In this document: one piece after another, positions 26,341 to 35,389 of the stretch
Position numbering within the stretch: the first letter of the stretch is position 1
Layout: every line of letters begins with the position of its first letter
From: Blastococcus sp. DSM 46786
GTDB lineage: Bacteria > Actinomycetota > Actinomycetes > Mycobacteriales > Geodermatophilaceae
DNA: 64,000 nt
Reading direction: 5' to 3'
NCBI RefSeq assembly: GCF_900109665.1
Contig: NZ_FOAO01000015.1
Location: 1-64,000, forward strand
The notes under the pieces: model-generated
What the model was told of the DNA's origin: nothing
The model's input: only the letters and a program-made list of their open reading frames with translations
Database searches by the model: none
Program-made: the position numbers and the translations under genes

Positions 26341-26838
26341 ATGATGCTGACCGCTTACGACCCGTTCGCCGCCACGTCCGCCGCCTTCCGCGCGCTGGAC
26401 CAGCTGACCGGTCGCGGCGGCGCCGCGACCGCCCGCCCACTCTCGGGCATGCCGATGGACGCCTACCGCGTCGGCGACAACTTCGTCGCCCACTTCGACC
26501 TGCCCGGTGTGGACCCCGGGTCGATCGACCTCTCGGTCGAGGGCAACACCCTGACCGTGAGCGCCGAGCGCTCGGTCCCCCAGCTGGAGAACGCGGAGTG
26601 GACGATCGCCGAGCGGCCGTTCGGCAGCTACACCCGCCAGCTGGTGCTCGGGCGCAGCCTCGACACCGACCGGCTCGAGGCCAGCTACCACGACGGGGTG
26701 CTCACCATCAGCATCCCGGTGGCGGAGAAGGCGAAGGCGCGCCGGATCACCGCGACCCGCGCCGACGCACCCGCCGCGGCCGAGGCCCGCACCGTCGAGG
26801 GCGGGTCCCAGCAGGAGGCCGAGGCGGTCGAGCGCTGA
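26341..26838 (+). CDS. Hsp20/alpha-crystallin family chaperone
   Basis: The 165-residue small heat-shock protein holds an alpha-crystallin domain at about residues 37-130: MPMDAYRVGDNFVAHFDLPG, then GNTLTVSAERS, FGSYTRQLVLG and YHDGVLTISIPV. The C-terminal tail is Ala/Glu-rich and lacks a clear I-x-I motif. Such proteins hold unfolded clients for ATP-dependent refolding. GGAGG stands just upstream of the ATG. A strong hairpin follows, and a MerR/HspR-like gene lies next on the same strand. Confidence 0.92.
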   Translation: MMLTAYDPFAATSAAFRALDQLTGRGGAATARPLSGMPMDAYRVGDNFVAHFDLPGVDPGSIDLSVEGNTLTVSAERSVPQLENAEWTIAERPFGSYTRQLVLGRSLDTDRLEASYHDGVLTISIPVAEKAKARRITATRADAPAAAEARTVEGGSQQEAEAVER

Positions 26839-26863
26839 CTGCGGCCGAACCGGTCGCAGCACC

Positions 26864-26898
26864 GCAGGGGCCGGGCCCGTCCAGGGCCCGGCCCCTGC
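26864..26898 (+). terminator. Strong hairpin terminator after hsp20
   Basis: GCAGGGGCCGGGCCC at 26864-26878 pairs without mismatch with 26884-26898 around the loop GTCCA. This 15-bp stem lies 26 bases after the hsp20 stop and 40 bases before the MerR-like gene, so it either terminates or attenuates transcription into that gene. Confidence 0.8.
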
Positions 26899-26938
26899 AC
26901 CGTTCCGGCCCCATCCACCACGACAGGAGCGCGCCGAG

Positions 26939-27265
26939 ATGACCACCGAGGGGCAGGACCCGCTGCGCCGCCTGGACGACCCGGAGTACCCGGCGCTCAC
27001 GATGAGCCAGGCCGCCGACCTGCTCGGCGTCCAGGCCGCATTCCTGCGCAGCCTGGACAGCTCCGGGATCATCTCCCCGCACCGCTCCCCCGGCGGCCAC
27101 CGGCGCTACTCCCGCCGGCAGCTGACGCTGGCCGCCCGCATGCGGGTACTGCTCGACGACGGCCACCCGGTCGCCTCGGCGGAGGTCATCGTCGGCCTGC
27201 AGGACGAGCTCGCCGCGGCCCGCGCCGACCTCGCCCGGCTGCGGGAGCGGCCCCGCCGGGATTGA
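26939..27265 (+). CDS. MerR-family regulator, HspR-like
   Basis: The 108-residue protein has an N-terminal MerR HTH and wing: LTMSQAADLLGVQAAFLRSL then SPHRSPGGHRRYSRRQL, followed by a helix and a C-terminal coiled-coil-like stretch (LQDELAAARADLARLRERPR). It lacks an effector domain or a metal-binding Cys cluster, which agrees with HspR/small MerR regulators. The position behind hsp20 suggests control of that gene. CAGGAG precedes the ATG. Its TGA lies inside the csoR promoter (27263-27265). Confidence 0.8.
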   Translation: MTTEGQDPLRRLDDPEYPALTMSQAADLLGVQAAFLRSLDSSGIISPHRSPGGHRRYSRRQLTLAARMRVLLDDGHPVASAEVIVGLQDELAAARADLARLRERPRRD

Positions 27266-27289
27266 CAAGGAACCCTAGGGGGGTATGGT
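27262..27289 (+). promoter_or_regulatory. csoR promoter with probable CsoR operator
   Basis: A near-consensus promoter is visible: -35 TTGACA at 27262-27267, a 16-base spacer and -10 TATGGT at 27284-27289. The spacer contains ACCCTAGGGGGGT, with the dyad CCCTAGGG at 27273-27280, similar to CsoR operators of actinobacteria. Binding there would block polymerase until Cu(I) releases CsoR. The -35 overlaps the stop codon of the preceding gene. Confidence 0.75.
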
Positions 27290-27333
27290 TCACCTCGGCG
27301 GCGCAGGGTGCGACGCCGGCAGGGAGGGACGAC

Positions 27334-27654
27334 GTGGAGACCACCGACGGTGCCTGCACCAGCCACGACCACGCGCACGGCTACATCCACCGCAAGGAGG
27401 ACTACCTCAAGCGACTGCGGCGGATCGAGGGGCAGGCCCGCGGGCTGCAGCGCATGGTGGAGGACGAGAAGTACTGCATCGACATCCTCACCCAGGTCTC
27501 GGCGATGACGAAGGCGCTGCAGGCGGTCTCGCTGGGCCTGCTCGAGGAGCACCTGAGCCACTGCGTGGTCGACGCCGCCCGGGCCGGTGGCCGCGAGGCC
27601 GAGGAGAAGGTCCGCGAGGCCACCGACGCGATCGCCCGTCTCGTCCGTTCCTGA
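27334..27654 (+). CDS. csoR: Copper-sensing repressor CsoR
   Basis: The 106-residue all-helical repressor carries the Cu(I) ligand set Cys48 (KYCID), His73 and Cys77 (HLSHC), and the typical RLRRIEGQARGLQRMVEDE helix. The N-terminus is His-rich (CTSHDHAHGYIHRKEDYL). Apo-CsoR binds the operator; copper releases it. I chose the GTG at 27334, preceded by GGGAGGGACGAC. It heads the operon csoR-copZ-secreted protein-copper ATPase. Confidence 0.93.
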   Translation: METTDGACTSHDHAHGYIHRKEDYLKRLRRIEGQARGLQRMVEDEKYCIDILTQVSAMTKALQAVSLGLLEEHLSHCVVDAARAGGREAEEKVREATDAIARLVRS

Positions 27655-27679
27655 GCAACCGATCCCGAGAGGAACTCCC

Positions 27680-27892
27680 ATGAGCACCACCGCCGGCTAC
27701 ACCGTCACCGGCATGACCTGCGGCCACTGCGTGAACGCGGTGACCGAGGAGGTCTCGCAGGTGCCCGGCGTGACCGATGTCGAGGTCGACCTCGCCACCG
27801 GCGGGCTCACCGTGAGCAGCAAGAGCCCGGTCGACGACGCCGCCGTCCGCGCCGCCGTCGAGGAGGCCGGATACGAGGTGAGCGGCCGCTGA
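27680..27892 (+). CDS. copZ: Copper chaperone CopZ-like (HMA domain)
   Basis: The 70-residue protein is a single heavy-metal-associated domain with the Cu(I)-binding loop GMTCGHC at residues 11-17 and the ferredoxin-like pattern VSQVPGVTDVEVDLATGGLT. It should hand Cu(I) to the ATPase encoded two genes downstream and to CsoR. GAGAGGAAC precedes the ATG, 25 bases after csoR. Confidence 0.92.
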   Translation: MSTTAGYTVTGMTCGHCVNAVTEEVSQVPGVTDVEVDLATGGLTVSSKSPVDDAAVRAAVEEAGYEVSGR

Positions 27893-27905
27893 TGCGGCCG
27901 GCGCC

Positions 27906-28817
27906 ATGAACACCCCCGCGAAGATCGCCGCGTTCGCCGTCGGCCTGGTCGCCGTCTTCGGGGCCGCGGTCGGCGTGGGCTCCGCGGTCGGCCCGATCGG
28001 CCCGGTCGATGCCCCCGCCGGGGCCGGGCACGCCGCCGGAGCCGGGCACGGGGACGGCGGCCACGCCGCCGCCCCGGCGCCTGCGGAGGCGCCGGGCGGC
28101 CTCCAGGTGAGCGAGGACGGCTACACGCTCGCCCTCGCCGACGGCACCGCCCCGGCCGGCCCCTCCACCGAGGTGGCCTTCCGCGTCCTGGGGCCCGACG
28201 GCTCCCCGGTCAGGGCGTACGAGACCGACCACGACGTCGACCTGCACCTGGTCGCGGTCCGCCGCGACCTCACCGGTTACCAGCACGTGCACCCCGAGCT
28301 CGGGGACGACGGGGTCTGGCGCGCACCACTGGCGCTGGAACCGGGCAGCTGGCGGCTGTTCGCGGACTTCACCACCGCGGCCGACGGCGCAAACCGCGTC
28401 CTCGGCGCGGACCTCGCCGTCCCCGGCGCCTACGACCCCGCTCCCCTGCCGGCCCCGTCGGCGGTCGCGGAGGTCGACGGCTACACCGTCGTCCTGACCG
28501 GTGGGCTCACCCCGGGTGAGGAGTCGGAGCTGACGCTGAGCGTGAGCCGGGACGGCGTCCCGGTCACCGACCTGCAGCCCCACCTCGGCGCCTACGGGCA
28601 CCTGGTCGCCCTGCGGGACGGGGACCTCGCCTACCTGCACGTCCACCCGGCCGAGCACGAGGGCGCCGGAGCCGCCCCCGGGCCGCACGTCCCGTTCGTC
28701 ACGACCGCCCCCTCGGCGGGCACCTACCGGCTGTTCCTGGACTTCCGGCACGGCGACGCCGTGCACACGGCCGCGTTCACGGTGACCACCGGGCACTCGG
28801 AGGAGCACCCCTCATGA
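27906..28817 (+). CDS. Exported protein of the copper operon, His-rich, function unknown
   Basis: The 303-residue protein has an N-terminal signal/anchor helix ([20 protein letters not shown]), a His/Gly/Ala-rich linker ([20 protein letters not shown]) and two similar beta-rich halves. Each half carries an H-x-H style motif: [12 protein letters not shown] at about residues 120-131 and [12 protein letters not shown] at about 243-254. The duplicated HVHP motifs and operon position suggest extracytoplasmic copper binding. No catalytic family is evident to me. It sits 13 bases after copZ and overlaps the ATPase start by four bases. Confidence 0.72.
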   Translation: MNTPAKIAAFAVGLVAVFGAAVGVGSAVGPIGPVDAPAGAGHAAGAGHGDGGHAAAPAPAEAPGGLQVSEDGYTLALADGTAPAGPSTEVAFRVLGPDGSPVRAYETDHDVDLHLVAVRRDLTGYQHVHPELGDDGVWRAPLALEPGSWRLFADFTTAADGANRVLGADLAVPGAYDPAPLPAPSAVAEVDGYTVVLTGGLTPGEESELTLSVSRDGVPVTDLQPHLGAYGHLVALRDGDLAYLHVHPAEHEGAGAAPGPHVPFVTTAPSAGTYRLFLDFRHGDAVHTAAFTVTTGHSEEHPS

Positions 28818-31132
28818 CCACCGCCTCCGGCAGCGCCACCAGCGACGTCGAGCTGCTCATCGGCGGGATGACCTGCGCGTCGTGCGCGGCCCGCGTCGAG
28901 AAGAAGCTCAACAAGATCGAGGGCGTCACCGCCACGGTGAACTACGCCACCGAGAAGGCCAAGGTCAGCTACGCCGACGGCGTCAGCACCGACGACCTGA
29001 TCGCCACGGTGGAGAAGACCGGTTACACCGCGCGGCTGCCCGAGCCCCCGCGACCGGAGATCGCCCGGGAGGCCGACGGCGACCCGGCCGACGCCCCGCT
29101 GCAAGCGCTGCGGACGCGCCTGCTCGTCTCGACCCTGCTCACCGTCCCGGTGGTCGCCATGGCGATGGTGCCCGCGCTGCAGTTCGAGTACTGGCAGTGG
29201 CTCTCGCTCACCCTGGCCGCGCCGGTGGTCGTGTGGGGCGGCCTGCCCTTCCACCGGGCCGCGTGGACCAACCTCCGCCACGGCGCGGCGACGATGGACA
29301 CCCTGGTCTCCCTGGGCACGCTCGCGGCCTTCGGCTGGTCGCTGTACGCGCTGTTCTGGGGCACCGCGGGCGTGCCGGGCATGACCCACCCGTTCGAGCT
29401 CACCATCGCCCGCACCGACGGCAGCGCGAACATCTACCTCGAGGCCGCGGCCGGCGTGACGACGTTCATCCTCGCCGGGCGCTGGTTCGAGGCGCGGTCC
29501 AAGCGGCGGGCGGGGGCGGCGCTGCGCGCGCTGCTGGAGCTCGGCGCCAAGGAGGTCGCGGTGCTGCGCGGTGGCACCGAACGGCGCGTCCCGATCGCCG
29601 AGCTCGGCCGCGGCGACCTGTTCGTCGTGCGCCCCGGCGAGAAGATCGCGGCCGACGGCGAGGTGACCGAGGGCAGCTCCGCCGTCGACGCCTCGATGCT
29701 GACCGGCGAGTCGGTGCCCGTCGAGGTCCGGCCCGGCGACGCCGTCACCGGGGGCACGGTCAACGCCGGGGGCCGGCTGGTCGTGCGGGCCACCCGCGTG
29801 GGCAGCGACACGCAGCTGGCCCAGATGGCCCGGCTCGTCGAGGAGGCGCAGAACGGCAAGGCCGAGGTACAGCGCCTGGCCGACCGCATCTCCGGCGTCT
29901 TCGTCCCGGTCGTGCTCGCGCTCACCGCGGCGACGCTCGGCTTCTGGATCGGCACCGGCGCGGGGCTGCCGGCCGCCTTCACCGCCGCGGTCGCGGTGCT
30001 GATCATCGCCTGCCCGTGCGCGCTGGGCCTGGCGACGCCGACCGCGCTCATGGTCGGCACCGGCCGCGGCGCCCAGCTCGGCATCCTGATCAAGGGCCCC
30101 GAGGTGCTGGAGTCCACCCGCCGGGTGGACACCGTCGTCCTGGACAAGACCGGCACGGTCACCACCGGGCGCATGACGCTGCTCGACGTCGTCCCCGCTC
30201 CCGGCGAGGACCCCGACCGCGTGCTGCGGCTGGCCGGCGCCCTCGAGGCGGCCTCGGAGCACCCGATCGCACGGGCCGTCGCTGCCGGCGCCGTCGAGCG
30301 CACCGGTGAGCTCCCGCCGGTGGCGGAGTTCGCCAACGTCGAGGGCCTCGGGGTCCAGGGCGTGGTCGAGGGGGCGGCGGTGGTCGTGGGCCGCCGCCGG
30401 CTGCTGGCCGACTGGTCGCTGCCGCTGCCCGAGGAGCTGGTCCGGGCCGTCGACGAGGCGGAGGCGGCCGGGCGCACCGCCGTCGCCGTCGGGTGGGACG
30501 GCGCGGCCCGGGGCGTGCTGGTGGTCGCCGACGCGGTCAAGGAGACCTCCGCCCGTGCGATCGCCCAGCTGCGCGACCTGGGGCTGACCCCGATCCTGCT
30601 CACCGGCGACAACGAGCGGGCCGCGCGGTCGGTCGCCGCGCAGGTCGGCATCGACGAGGTCGTCGCCGAGGTGCTCCCCCAGGACAAGGTCGACGTCGTC
30701 CGGCGGCTGCAGAACGAGGGCCGGACGGTGGCGATGGTCGGCGACGGCGTGAACGACGCCCCCGCGCTGGCGCAGGCCGACCTGGGCCTGGCGATGGGCA
30801 CCGGGACCGACGTGGCGATCCAGGCCAGCGACCTGACCCTGGTGCGCGGCGACCTGCGGGCAGCCGCGGACGCGATCCGGCTCTCCCGCCGCACGCTGGC
30901 CACCATCAAGGGCAACCTGTTCTGGGCGTTCGCCTACAACGTCGCCGCCCTGCCGCTGGCCGCCGCGGGGCTGCTCAACCCGATGATCGCCGGCGCCGCG
31001 ATGGCGTTCAGCTCGGTGTTCGTCGTCTCCAACAGCCTGCGGCTGCGCGGCTTCGCGCCGCTGCCCGAGAACCGGGACGCGGCCCTGGCCGTGGCCGGCG
31101 GCCACCGCGCGGACGCGCGCACCCCCGCCTGA
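28814..31132 (+). CDS. Copper-translocating P-type ATPase
   Basis: The 772-residue P1B-type ATPase has one N-terminal HMA domain with GMTCASC at 18-24, eight predicted membrane helices, the ion-channel motif CPC at 400-402, the phosphorylation site DKTGT from Asp444, an HP motif in EHPIARA, and the hinge GDGVND at 643-648. The CPC and HMA motifs indicate Cu(I) export. The ATG overlaps the upstream stop (ATGA). It resembles mycobacterial CtpV/CtpA and CopA; I leave the symbol empty because those cannot be separated by eye. Confidence 0.93.
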   Translation: MTTASGSATSDVELLIGGMTCASCAARVEKKLNKIEGVTATVNYATEKAKVSYADGVSTDDLIATVEKTGYTARLPEPPRPEIAREADGDPADAPLQALRTRLLVSTLLTVPVVAMAMVPALQFEYWQWLSLTLAAPVVVWGGLPFHRAAWTNLRHGAATMDTLVSLGTLAAFGWSLYALFWGTAGVPGMTHPFELTIARTDGSANIYLEAAAGVTTFILAGRWFEARSKRRAGAALRALLELGAKEVAVLRGGTERRVPIAELGRGDLFVVRPGEKIAADGEVTEGSSAVDASMLTGESVPVEVRPGDAVTGGTVNAGGRLVVRATRVGSDTQLAQMARLVEEAQNGKAEVQRLADRISGVFVPVVLALTAATLGFWIGTGAGLPAAFTAAVAVLIIACPCALGLATPTALMVGTGRGAQLGILIKGPEVLESTRRVDTVVLDKTGTVTTGRMTLLDVVPAPGEDPDRVLRLAGALEAASEHPIARAVAAGAVERTGELPPVAEFANVEGLGVQGVVEGAAVVVGRRRLLADWSLPLPEELVRAVDEAEAAGRTAVAVGWDGAARGVLVVADAVKETSARAIAQLRDLGLTPILLTGDNERAARSVAAQVGIDEVVAEVLPQDKVDVVRRLQNEGRTVAMVGDGVNDAPALAQADLGLAMGTGTDVAIQASDLTLVRGDLRAAADAIRLSRRTLATIKGNLFWAFAYNVAALPLAAAGLLNPMIAGAAMAFSSVFVVSNSLRLRGFAPLPENRDAALAVAGGHRADARTPA

Positions 31133-31197
31133 CCGGCCTGCCGACCGCACCTCCGCCCGGCCGGCCTGCCGCCGGACCCCGACCACACCCTCCGGCA

Positions 31198-31238
31198 CAG
31201 TCGCGCTCTGCCCACCCCGGCGGGGCAGAGCGCGACTG
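31198..31238. terminator. 16-bp palindrome between convergent genes (member of a repeat family)
   Basis: CAGTCGCGCTCTGCCC at 31198-31213 pairs perfectly with 31223-31238 around a nine-base loop. It stands between the convergent copper ATPase and M56 genes, so it is a likely bidirectional terminator. Almost the same arms recur three times at 38783-39040, again between convergent genes. Confidence 0.8.
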
Positions 31239-31318
31239 CCCGAGGACATCCCCACCGCCCCGGAGGGCAACCGATGAGGGACGTGCAGCGAGCCACGGCG
31301 CCCGCCGTCGCGGCGCGG

Positions 31319-32242
31319 TCAGAGCGCCGGTAGCAGCAGCAGGACGGTCGGCACCAGCAGCAGCAGGACGGCGGCGGCGAGCGCGCTCGCGCGGGCCGCG
31401 GGCGGGAGCGGGTCGGCGGGCTCCAGCAGCCGGACCACCCGGGCCCGCACCCCCGCCCCGGCCACCGCGAGGGCGCCGGCCGGCACTCCCCCGGCGCCGC
31501 CCGCGGCCGTGACGATGGCGGCGGCCAGGGTGCGGCGCGGCGCGGACCCGTGCAGCGAGCCCAGCGCGACGTCGTCGGCCCGCATCTCGACCAGCTCCCG
31601 CACGGCACCGTGGGCGCGCTCGGCCGCCGGGAGCACCGGCAGCGCCGCCTTCCACGCCACGAACGGCAGCAGCAGCAGGTGGTGGTGCTCGCCCAGGTGC
31701 GCCCGCTCGTGCGCGACGACGGCGGCCAGCTGCTCGCCGTCGAGCTCGGCCACCATGCCGGAGGAGAGCACCAGCAGCGGGCGGGCGCCGGGGATGCAGA
31801 AGGCCACGGGCGCGGGGTGCTCGAGCAGCCGGGCGTCGGGCTCCGGCGCCGGCTGCACCACCAGCTCCAGCAGCGCACGGTGCCGGCGCCGGGTTCGGGC
31901 GATGCGCGCCCAGGAGAGCAGCAGCACGCCCACCAGCTCGAAGGCCAGCACCCCCGCGAGGGTCAGCGTGACCCAGTGGTCGCCGCGTACCGCCCCGGTC
32001 GCCGCCCGGCCGTGCAGCACCGCCCACACCGCCTCGGGCAGCGAGTGACCCCACGGCGCGAGCCCGTGCACCAGCAGCGCCCCGATGATCGACAGCCCAC
32101 CGGCCAGCCCGATCGCCTGCCAGCAGAGCAGCGCCACCAGCGGGTCGCGCCCCGGCCAGCGGGCGCGGGCCAGCAGCGCCGGCACCGGCCACGCCAGCAG
32201 TGCGGCGAGGACGGCGAGGAGCGCGGCGGTGATGGGCAGCAC
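31319..32242 (-). CDS. M56-family (BlaR1/MecR1-like) membrane metallopeptidase
   Basis: The 307-residue protein has about three N-terminal helices, a cytosolic zinc-protease domain with the motif VVAHERAHLGEHHHLLLLPF (HExxH type: HERAH) and a terminal helix pair. There is no large extracellular penicillin-binding sensor domain, so it is the short actinobacterial form. It follows the BlaI-like gene by 15 bases on the same strand, the usual sensor-protease/repressor pair. The inducing signal is unknown. Confidence 0.87.
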   Translation of the reverse strand: MLPITAALLAVLAALLAWPVPALLARARWPGRDPLVALLCWQAIGLAGGLSIIGALLVHGLAPWGHSLPEAVWAVLHGRAATGAVRGDHWVTLTLAGVLAFELVGVLLLSWARIARTRRRHRALLELVVQPAPEPDARLLEHPAPVAFCIPGARPLLVLSSGMVAELDGEQLAAVVAHERAHLGEHHHLLLLPFVAWKAALPVLPAAERAHGAVRELVEMRADDVALGSLHGSAPRRTLAAAIVTAAGGAGGVPAGALAVAGAGVRARVVRLLEPADPLPPAARASALAAAVLLLLVPTVLLLLPAL

Positions 32243-32257
32243 GGGTCGCGGCCCGGG

Positions 32258-32626
32258 TCAGCCCTGGGCGGCGTCGTCGGCGCCGGCGGCGGCCAGCAGG
32301 TCGCGCAGCATCCGGGCCTCGTCGGCGTCGACGGCACCGACGAAGCGCGCCAGCACGGCCTGCCGGTCGGCGGCCTGCCCCAGCACCTCGCGCATCGCCT
32401 GGGCGGCGTGGTCCTCGCGGCTGGCCCGCGCGGAGAACCGGCGCGGGCGGGCCTCGTCGTGGACGACGAACCCCTTCTGCTCCAGCCGGCTCAGCACCGT
32501 GTGCACGGTGGTCAGCGCGAGCCCTCGGTCGGCCAGCTCGTCCCGCAGCCAGGTCGCGGCCACCGGGCCGTCCGCGGCCCACAGCCGCTCCATGACGGCC
32601 CGCTCGAGCTCTCCCAGCGACGCCAT
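32258..32626 (-). CDS. BlaI/MecI/CopY-family transcriptional repressor
   Basis: The 122-residue winged-helix repressor has LGELERAVMERLWAADGPVA, then RGLALTTVHTVLSRLEQKGF and VHDEARPRRFSARASRED, followed by a helical dimerisation/protease-site region. The ATG is preceded by GGAGGAG. It diverges from cydA, and two matching palindromes fill the promoter region between them. It probably represses itself, the M56 gene and possibly cydABDC. Confidence 0.9.
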   Translation of the reverse strand: MASLGELERAVMERLWAADGPVAATWLRDELADRGLALTTVHTVLSRLEQKGFVVHDEARPRRFSARASREDHAAQAMREVLGQAADRQAVLARFVGAVDADEARMLRDLLAAAGADDAAQG

Positions 32627-32659
32627 CGCTCCTCCTGTCCGGCAGATCACACGTGCCTC

Positions 32660-32699
32660 TTCTACGTATCGTAGAAAACGTCTTCTACGAGGCGTAGAA
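32660..32699. promoter_or_regulatory. Two tandem BlaI-type operators in the divergent blaI-cydA promoter
   Basis: Two 17-bp palindromes of the form TTCTACG-N3-CGTAGAA occur at 32660-32676 (spacer TAT) and 32683-32699 (spacer AGG). Their centres are 23 bp apart, about two helical turns. They stand 34 bases upstream of the repressor start and 40 bases upstream of the cydA start. The TAC/GTA core fits BlaI-family operators. A third weak half-site (ATAGTAGACC) follows at about 32711. Confidence 0.85.
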
Positions 32700-32738
32700 A
32701 GAACGTGCCGATAGTAGACCGCAGAAGGGATCCGGGCC

Positions 32739-34319
32739 GTGGACGTCCTGGACATCGCACGCTGGCAGTTCGGGATCACCACCGTCTACCACTTCATGAT
32801 GGTCCCGCTGACCATCGGCCTGGGGATCCTGCTGGTGGTCATGCACACCATGTGGGTGCGCACCGACGACCCCGAGTGGCTCCGGATGACCCGGTTCTGG
32901 GGCAAGGTCTTCCTGATCAACTTCGTGCTGGGCGTGGCCACCGGCCTGGTGCAGGAGTTCCAGTTCGGCCTGGCCTGGAGCGAGTACTCCCGCTTCGTCG
33001 GCGACGTCTTCGGCTCGCTGCTGGCCCTCGAGGCGCTGCTGGCCTTCTTCCTGGAGTCGACGTTCCTCGGCCTGTGGATCTTCGGCTGGGGCCGGATCCC
33101 GAAGAAGCTGCACCTGGCGACGCTCTGGGCGGCGGTCATCGGCTCGACCGTGAGCGCCTACTTCATCATCGCGGCGAACTCCTGGATGCAGCACCCGGTC
33201 GGGGTCGTCGCCGACGACGCGACCGGCCGGCCGGTGCAGGTCGACTTCCTCGCGGTGCTCACCAACAACACCGCGCTGGCCGCCTTCACCCACACCATCG
33301 TCGCGGCGCTCATGGTCGCCGGCGCCCTGCTCGTCGGCGTCGGGCTCTACCACCTGCGCCGGCGAAAGCTGGCCGGGCGCTCGCCCGAGGAGATCGACCA
33401 CCGGGTGTGGCGCCGTTCGGTCCGGATCGGCGGCTGGGTGTCGCTCGCGGCCTTCGTCCTGGTCGCGGCCACCGGCGACTGGCAGGCCAAGCTGATGTAC
33501 CACCAGCAGCCGCTGAAGATGAGCTCGGCCGAGGCGCTGTGCGAGACCGAGGCGCCGGCGTCCTTCTCGATCTTCGCCTGGAACAAGCTGGGCTCCAACG
33601 AGTGCGACGACGTCCACTCGATCACCGTGCCCGGGCTGCTCTCCTTCCTCGCGCACGGCGACTTCACCAGCGAGGTGCCCGGCGTCAACGAGCTGCAGGA
33701 GCGGTACTCCGAGGTCTACGGCGCGACCTACCCCGACGACCCGTCGCGCTTCGGCAACCTCGCCGGGGAGCCGGTCGACTACCAGCCGGTGCTCGCGGTC
33801 ACCTACTGGAGCTTCCGGCTGATGATCGGCATGGGGGCGGTCTCGGCCGGGGTGGCGGCCCACGCGCTGTGGTCGACGCGGCGCGGCCGGGTGCCCACCT
33901 CGCGGATCGGCGTGTACGGCTCGCTGGCGGCCGTGGGCGCGCCGTTCGTGGCCAACGCCGCCGGGTGGATCTTCACCGAGATGGGCCGCCAGCCCTTCGT
34001 CGTCGTCCCCAACCCCGACGTGCCGGTCGACGAGCAGATCTGGTTCTTCACCGCCCAGGCCGTCTCGCCCGGCGTCACCGCGGCCGAGGTCTGGACGTCG
34101 CTGGGCGCGCTGACCCTCGTCTACGGGGTGCTCGCGGTCATCGAGCTCGGGCTGCTCACCCGGTTCATCCGGTCGGGCATCACCGCCGGCGACACCAGCA
34201 CCACGCCGCCGATCGGCACCGGCAGGGACGACGACCGCCGCGAGGGCCCGGACGGCGGCGCCGGTGGCGCCGGCGGGGGCCGCCGCGCCGACGACGACGT
34301 CCTCCAGTTCGCCTACTGA
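32739..34319 (+). CDS. cydA: Cytochrome bd ubiquinol/menaquinol oxidase subunit I
   Basis: The 526-residue membrane protein begins DVLDIARWQFGITTVYHFMM, with the heme ligand His18 (His19 in Escherichia coli). It contains the quinol-site region, FTHTIVAALMVAG (second heme His), and GWIFTEMGRQP with the conserved Glu/Gly-Arg-Gln-Pro. About nine helices are evident. The C-terminal tail is Gly/Arg/Asp-rich. Cytochrome bd is a high-affinity terminal oxidase. The GTG start follows AGAAGGGA. It is the first gene of cydA-cydB-cydDC. Confidence 0.95.
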   Translation: MDVLDIARWQFGITTVYHFMMVPLTIGLGILLVVMHTMWVRTDDPEWLRMTRFWGKVFLINFVLGVATGLVQEFQFGLAWSEYSRFVGDVFGSLLALEALLAFFLESTFLGLWIFGWGRIPKKLHLATLWAAVIGSTVSAYFIIAANSWMQHPVGVVADDATGRPVQVDFLAVLTNNTALAAFTHTIVAALMVAGALLVGVGLYHLRRRKLAGRSPEEIDHRVWRRSVRIGGWVSLAAFVLVAATGDWQAKLMYHQQPLKMSSAEALCETEAPASFSIFAWNKLGSNECDDVHSITVPGLLSFLAHGDFTSEVPGVNELQERYSEVYGATYPDDPSRFGNLAGEPVDYQPVLAVTYWSFRLMIGMGAVSAGVAAHALWSTRRGRVPTSRIGVYGSLAAVGAPFVANAAGWIFTEMGRQPFVVVPNPDVPVDEQIWFFTAQAVSPGVTAAEVWTSLGALTLVYGVLAVIELGLLTRFIRSGITAGDTSTTPPIGTGRDDDRREGPDGGAGGAGGGRRADDDVLQFAY

Positions 34320-34345
34320 CCCCCGTAGATCCGAGGAACCCCGTC

Positions 34346-35389
34346 ATGGACCTGCAGACCCTGTGGTTCGCCGCCGTCGCCGTGCTCTGGATCGGCTTCC
34401 TGCTGCTGGAGGGCTTCGACTTCGGCGTCGCCGCCCTCCTGCCGGTGCTGGGCCGCCGGACCGCCGACCGGCACCTGATGCTCCGCAGCATCGGCCCGCT
34501 GTGGGACGGCAACGAGGTGTGGCTGATCACCGCGGCCGGCGCGGTGTTCGCCGCCTTCCCCGGCTGGTACGCCACCTGGTTGCCCGCGCTCTACCTGCCC
34601 TTCGTGTTCGTGCTGTTCGGCCTGATCATCCGGGCGGTCGCCTTCGAGTGGCGGCACCAGTCGCACGACCCGCGCTGGGACGGCACCTGGACGCACGTGA
34701 TCACGGTGGGCTCGCTGATCGCCGCCCTCGGCGTGGGTGCGGCGCTGGGCACGACCACGCTGGGCCTGCCGATCGACGGAGACGGCATCCGGGTGGGCGG
34801 CAGCTTCGCCGGCGTGGGCTGGGCGGCGCTGCTCGGCGCGGTCGCGGTGCTGGCCTTCTCCCTGGTCCACGGCGCGCTGTTCCTGGCGCTGAAGACCGAC
34901 GGCGACGTCCGGCTGCGCGCCCGGGCCTTCGCGCTGCGGTGGTCGCCGGTGGCCGCGCTGCCGCTGCTGACCTGGGCCGGCTGGGTGCACCTGCGCTCCG
35001 GGACGCCGGTCACCGCGGTGCTCTGGGTCGTCGGCGCGCTCGCCGTCCTGGTCACCTGGGCGCGCATCCGGGTCGACCATGAGGGGCAGGCCTTCGCCGG
35101 CTGGGCGGTGCTGCTGGTCAGCTCGGCCGCGACCATCTTCGGGGCCGCCTACCCCGTCGTCGTCCCCTCGACGATCGACCCCGCCTTCGACGTGACGATC
35201 GCCGACGCGTCGGTCAGCAACTACACGCTCACCGTGATGACGTGGGCGGCCGCCGTCGGGCTGCCGGTCGTGCTGGGCTACCAGGCCTGGACGTACTGGG
35301 TGTTCCGCAAGCGGCTGACCGCGGAGCCGCAGCACGAGGACGCCCCCCGCAGCGGGGAGGCCCCGGCGCCGAGCGAGCTGCCGGCATGA
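34346..35389 (+). CDS. cydB: Cytochrome bd oxidase subunit II
   Basis: The 347-residue membrane protein begins MDLQTLWFAAVAVLWIGFLL and contains LEGFDFGVA, the strongly conserved GPLWDGNEVWLI and FRAV-like IIRAVAFEWRH. About eight helices are present. It pairs with CydA. It starts 26 bases after cydA behind a CCGAGGAACC ribosome-binding site, and its stop overlaps the cydDC start by four bases. Confidence 0.95.
   Translation: MDLQTLWFAAVAVLWIGFLLLEGFDFGVAALLPVLGRRTADRHLMLRSIGPLWDGNEVWLITAAGAVFAAFPGWYATWLPALYLPFVFVLFGLIIRAVAFEWRHQSHDPRWDGTWTHVITVGSLIAALGVGAALGTTTLGLPIDGDGIRVGGSFAGVGWAALLGAVAVLAFSLVHGALFLALKTDGDVRLRARAFALRWSPVAALPLLTWAGWVHLRSGTPVTAVLWVVGALAVLVTWARIRVDHEGQAFAGWAVLLVSSAATIFGAAYPVVVPSTIDPAFDVTIADASVSNYTLTVMTWAAAVGLPVVLGYQAWTYWVFRKRLTAEPQHEDAPRSGEAPAPSELPA

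Noticed and set aside
28724-31270. An 848-codon minus-strand frame opposite the copper ATPase
   Set aside because: It is antisense to a textbook P-type ATPase and has no domain.
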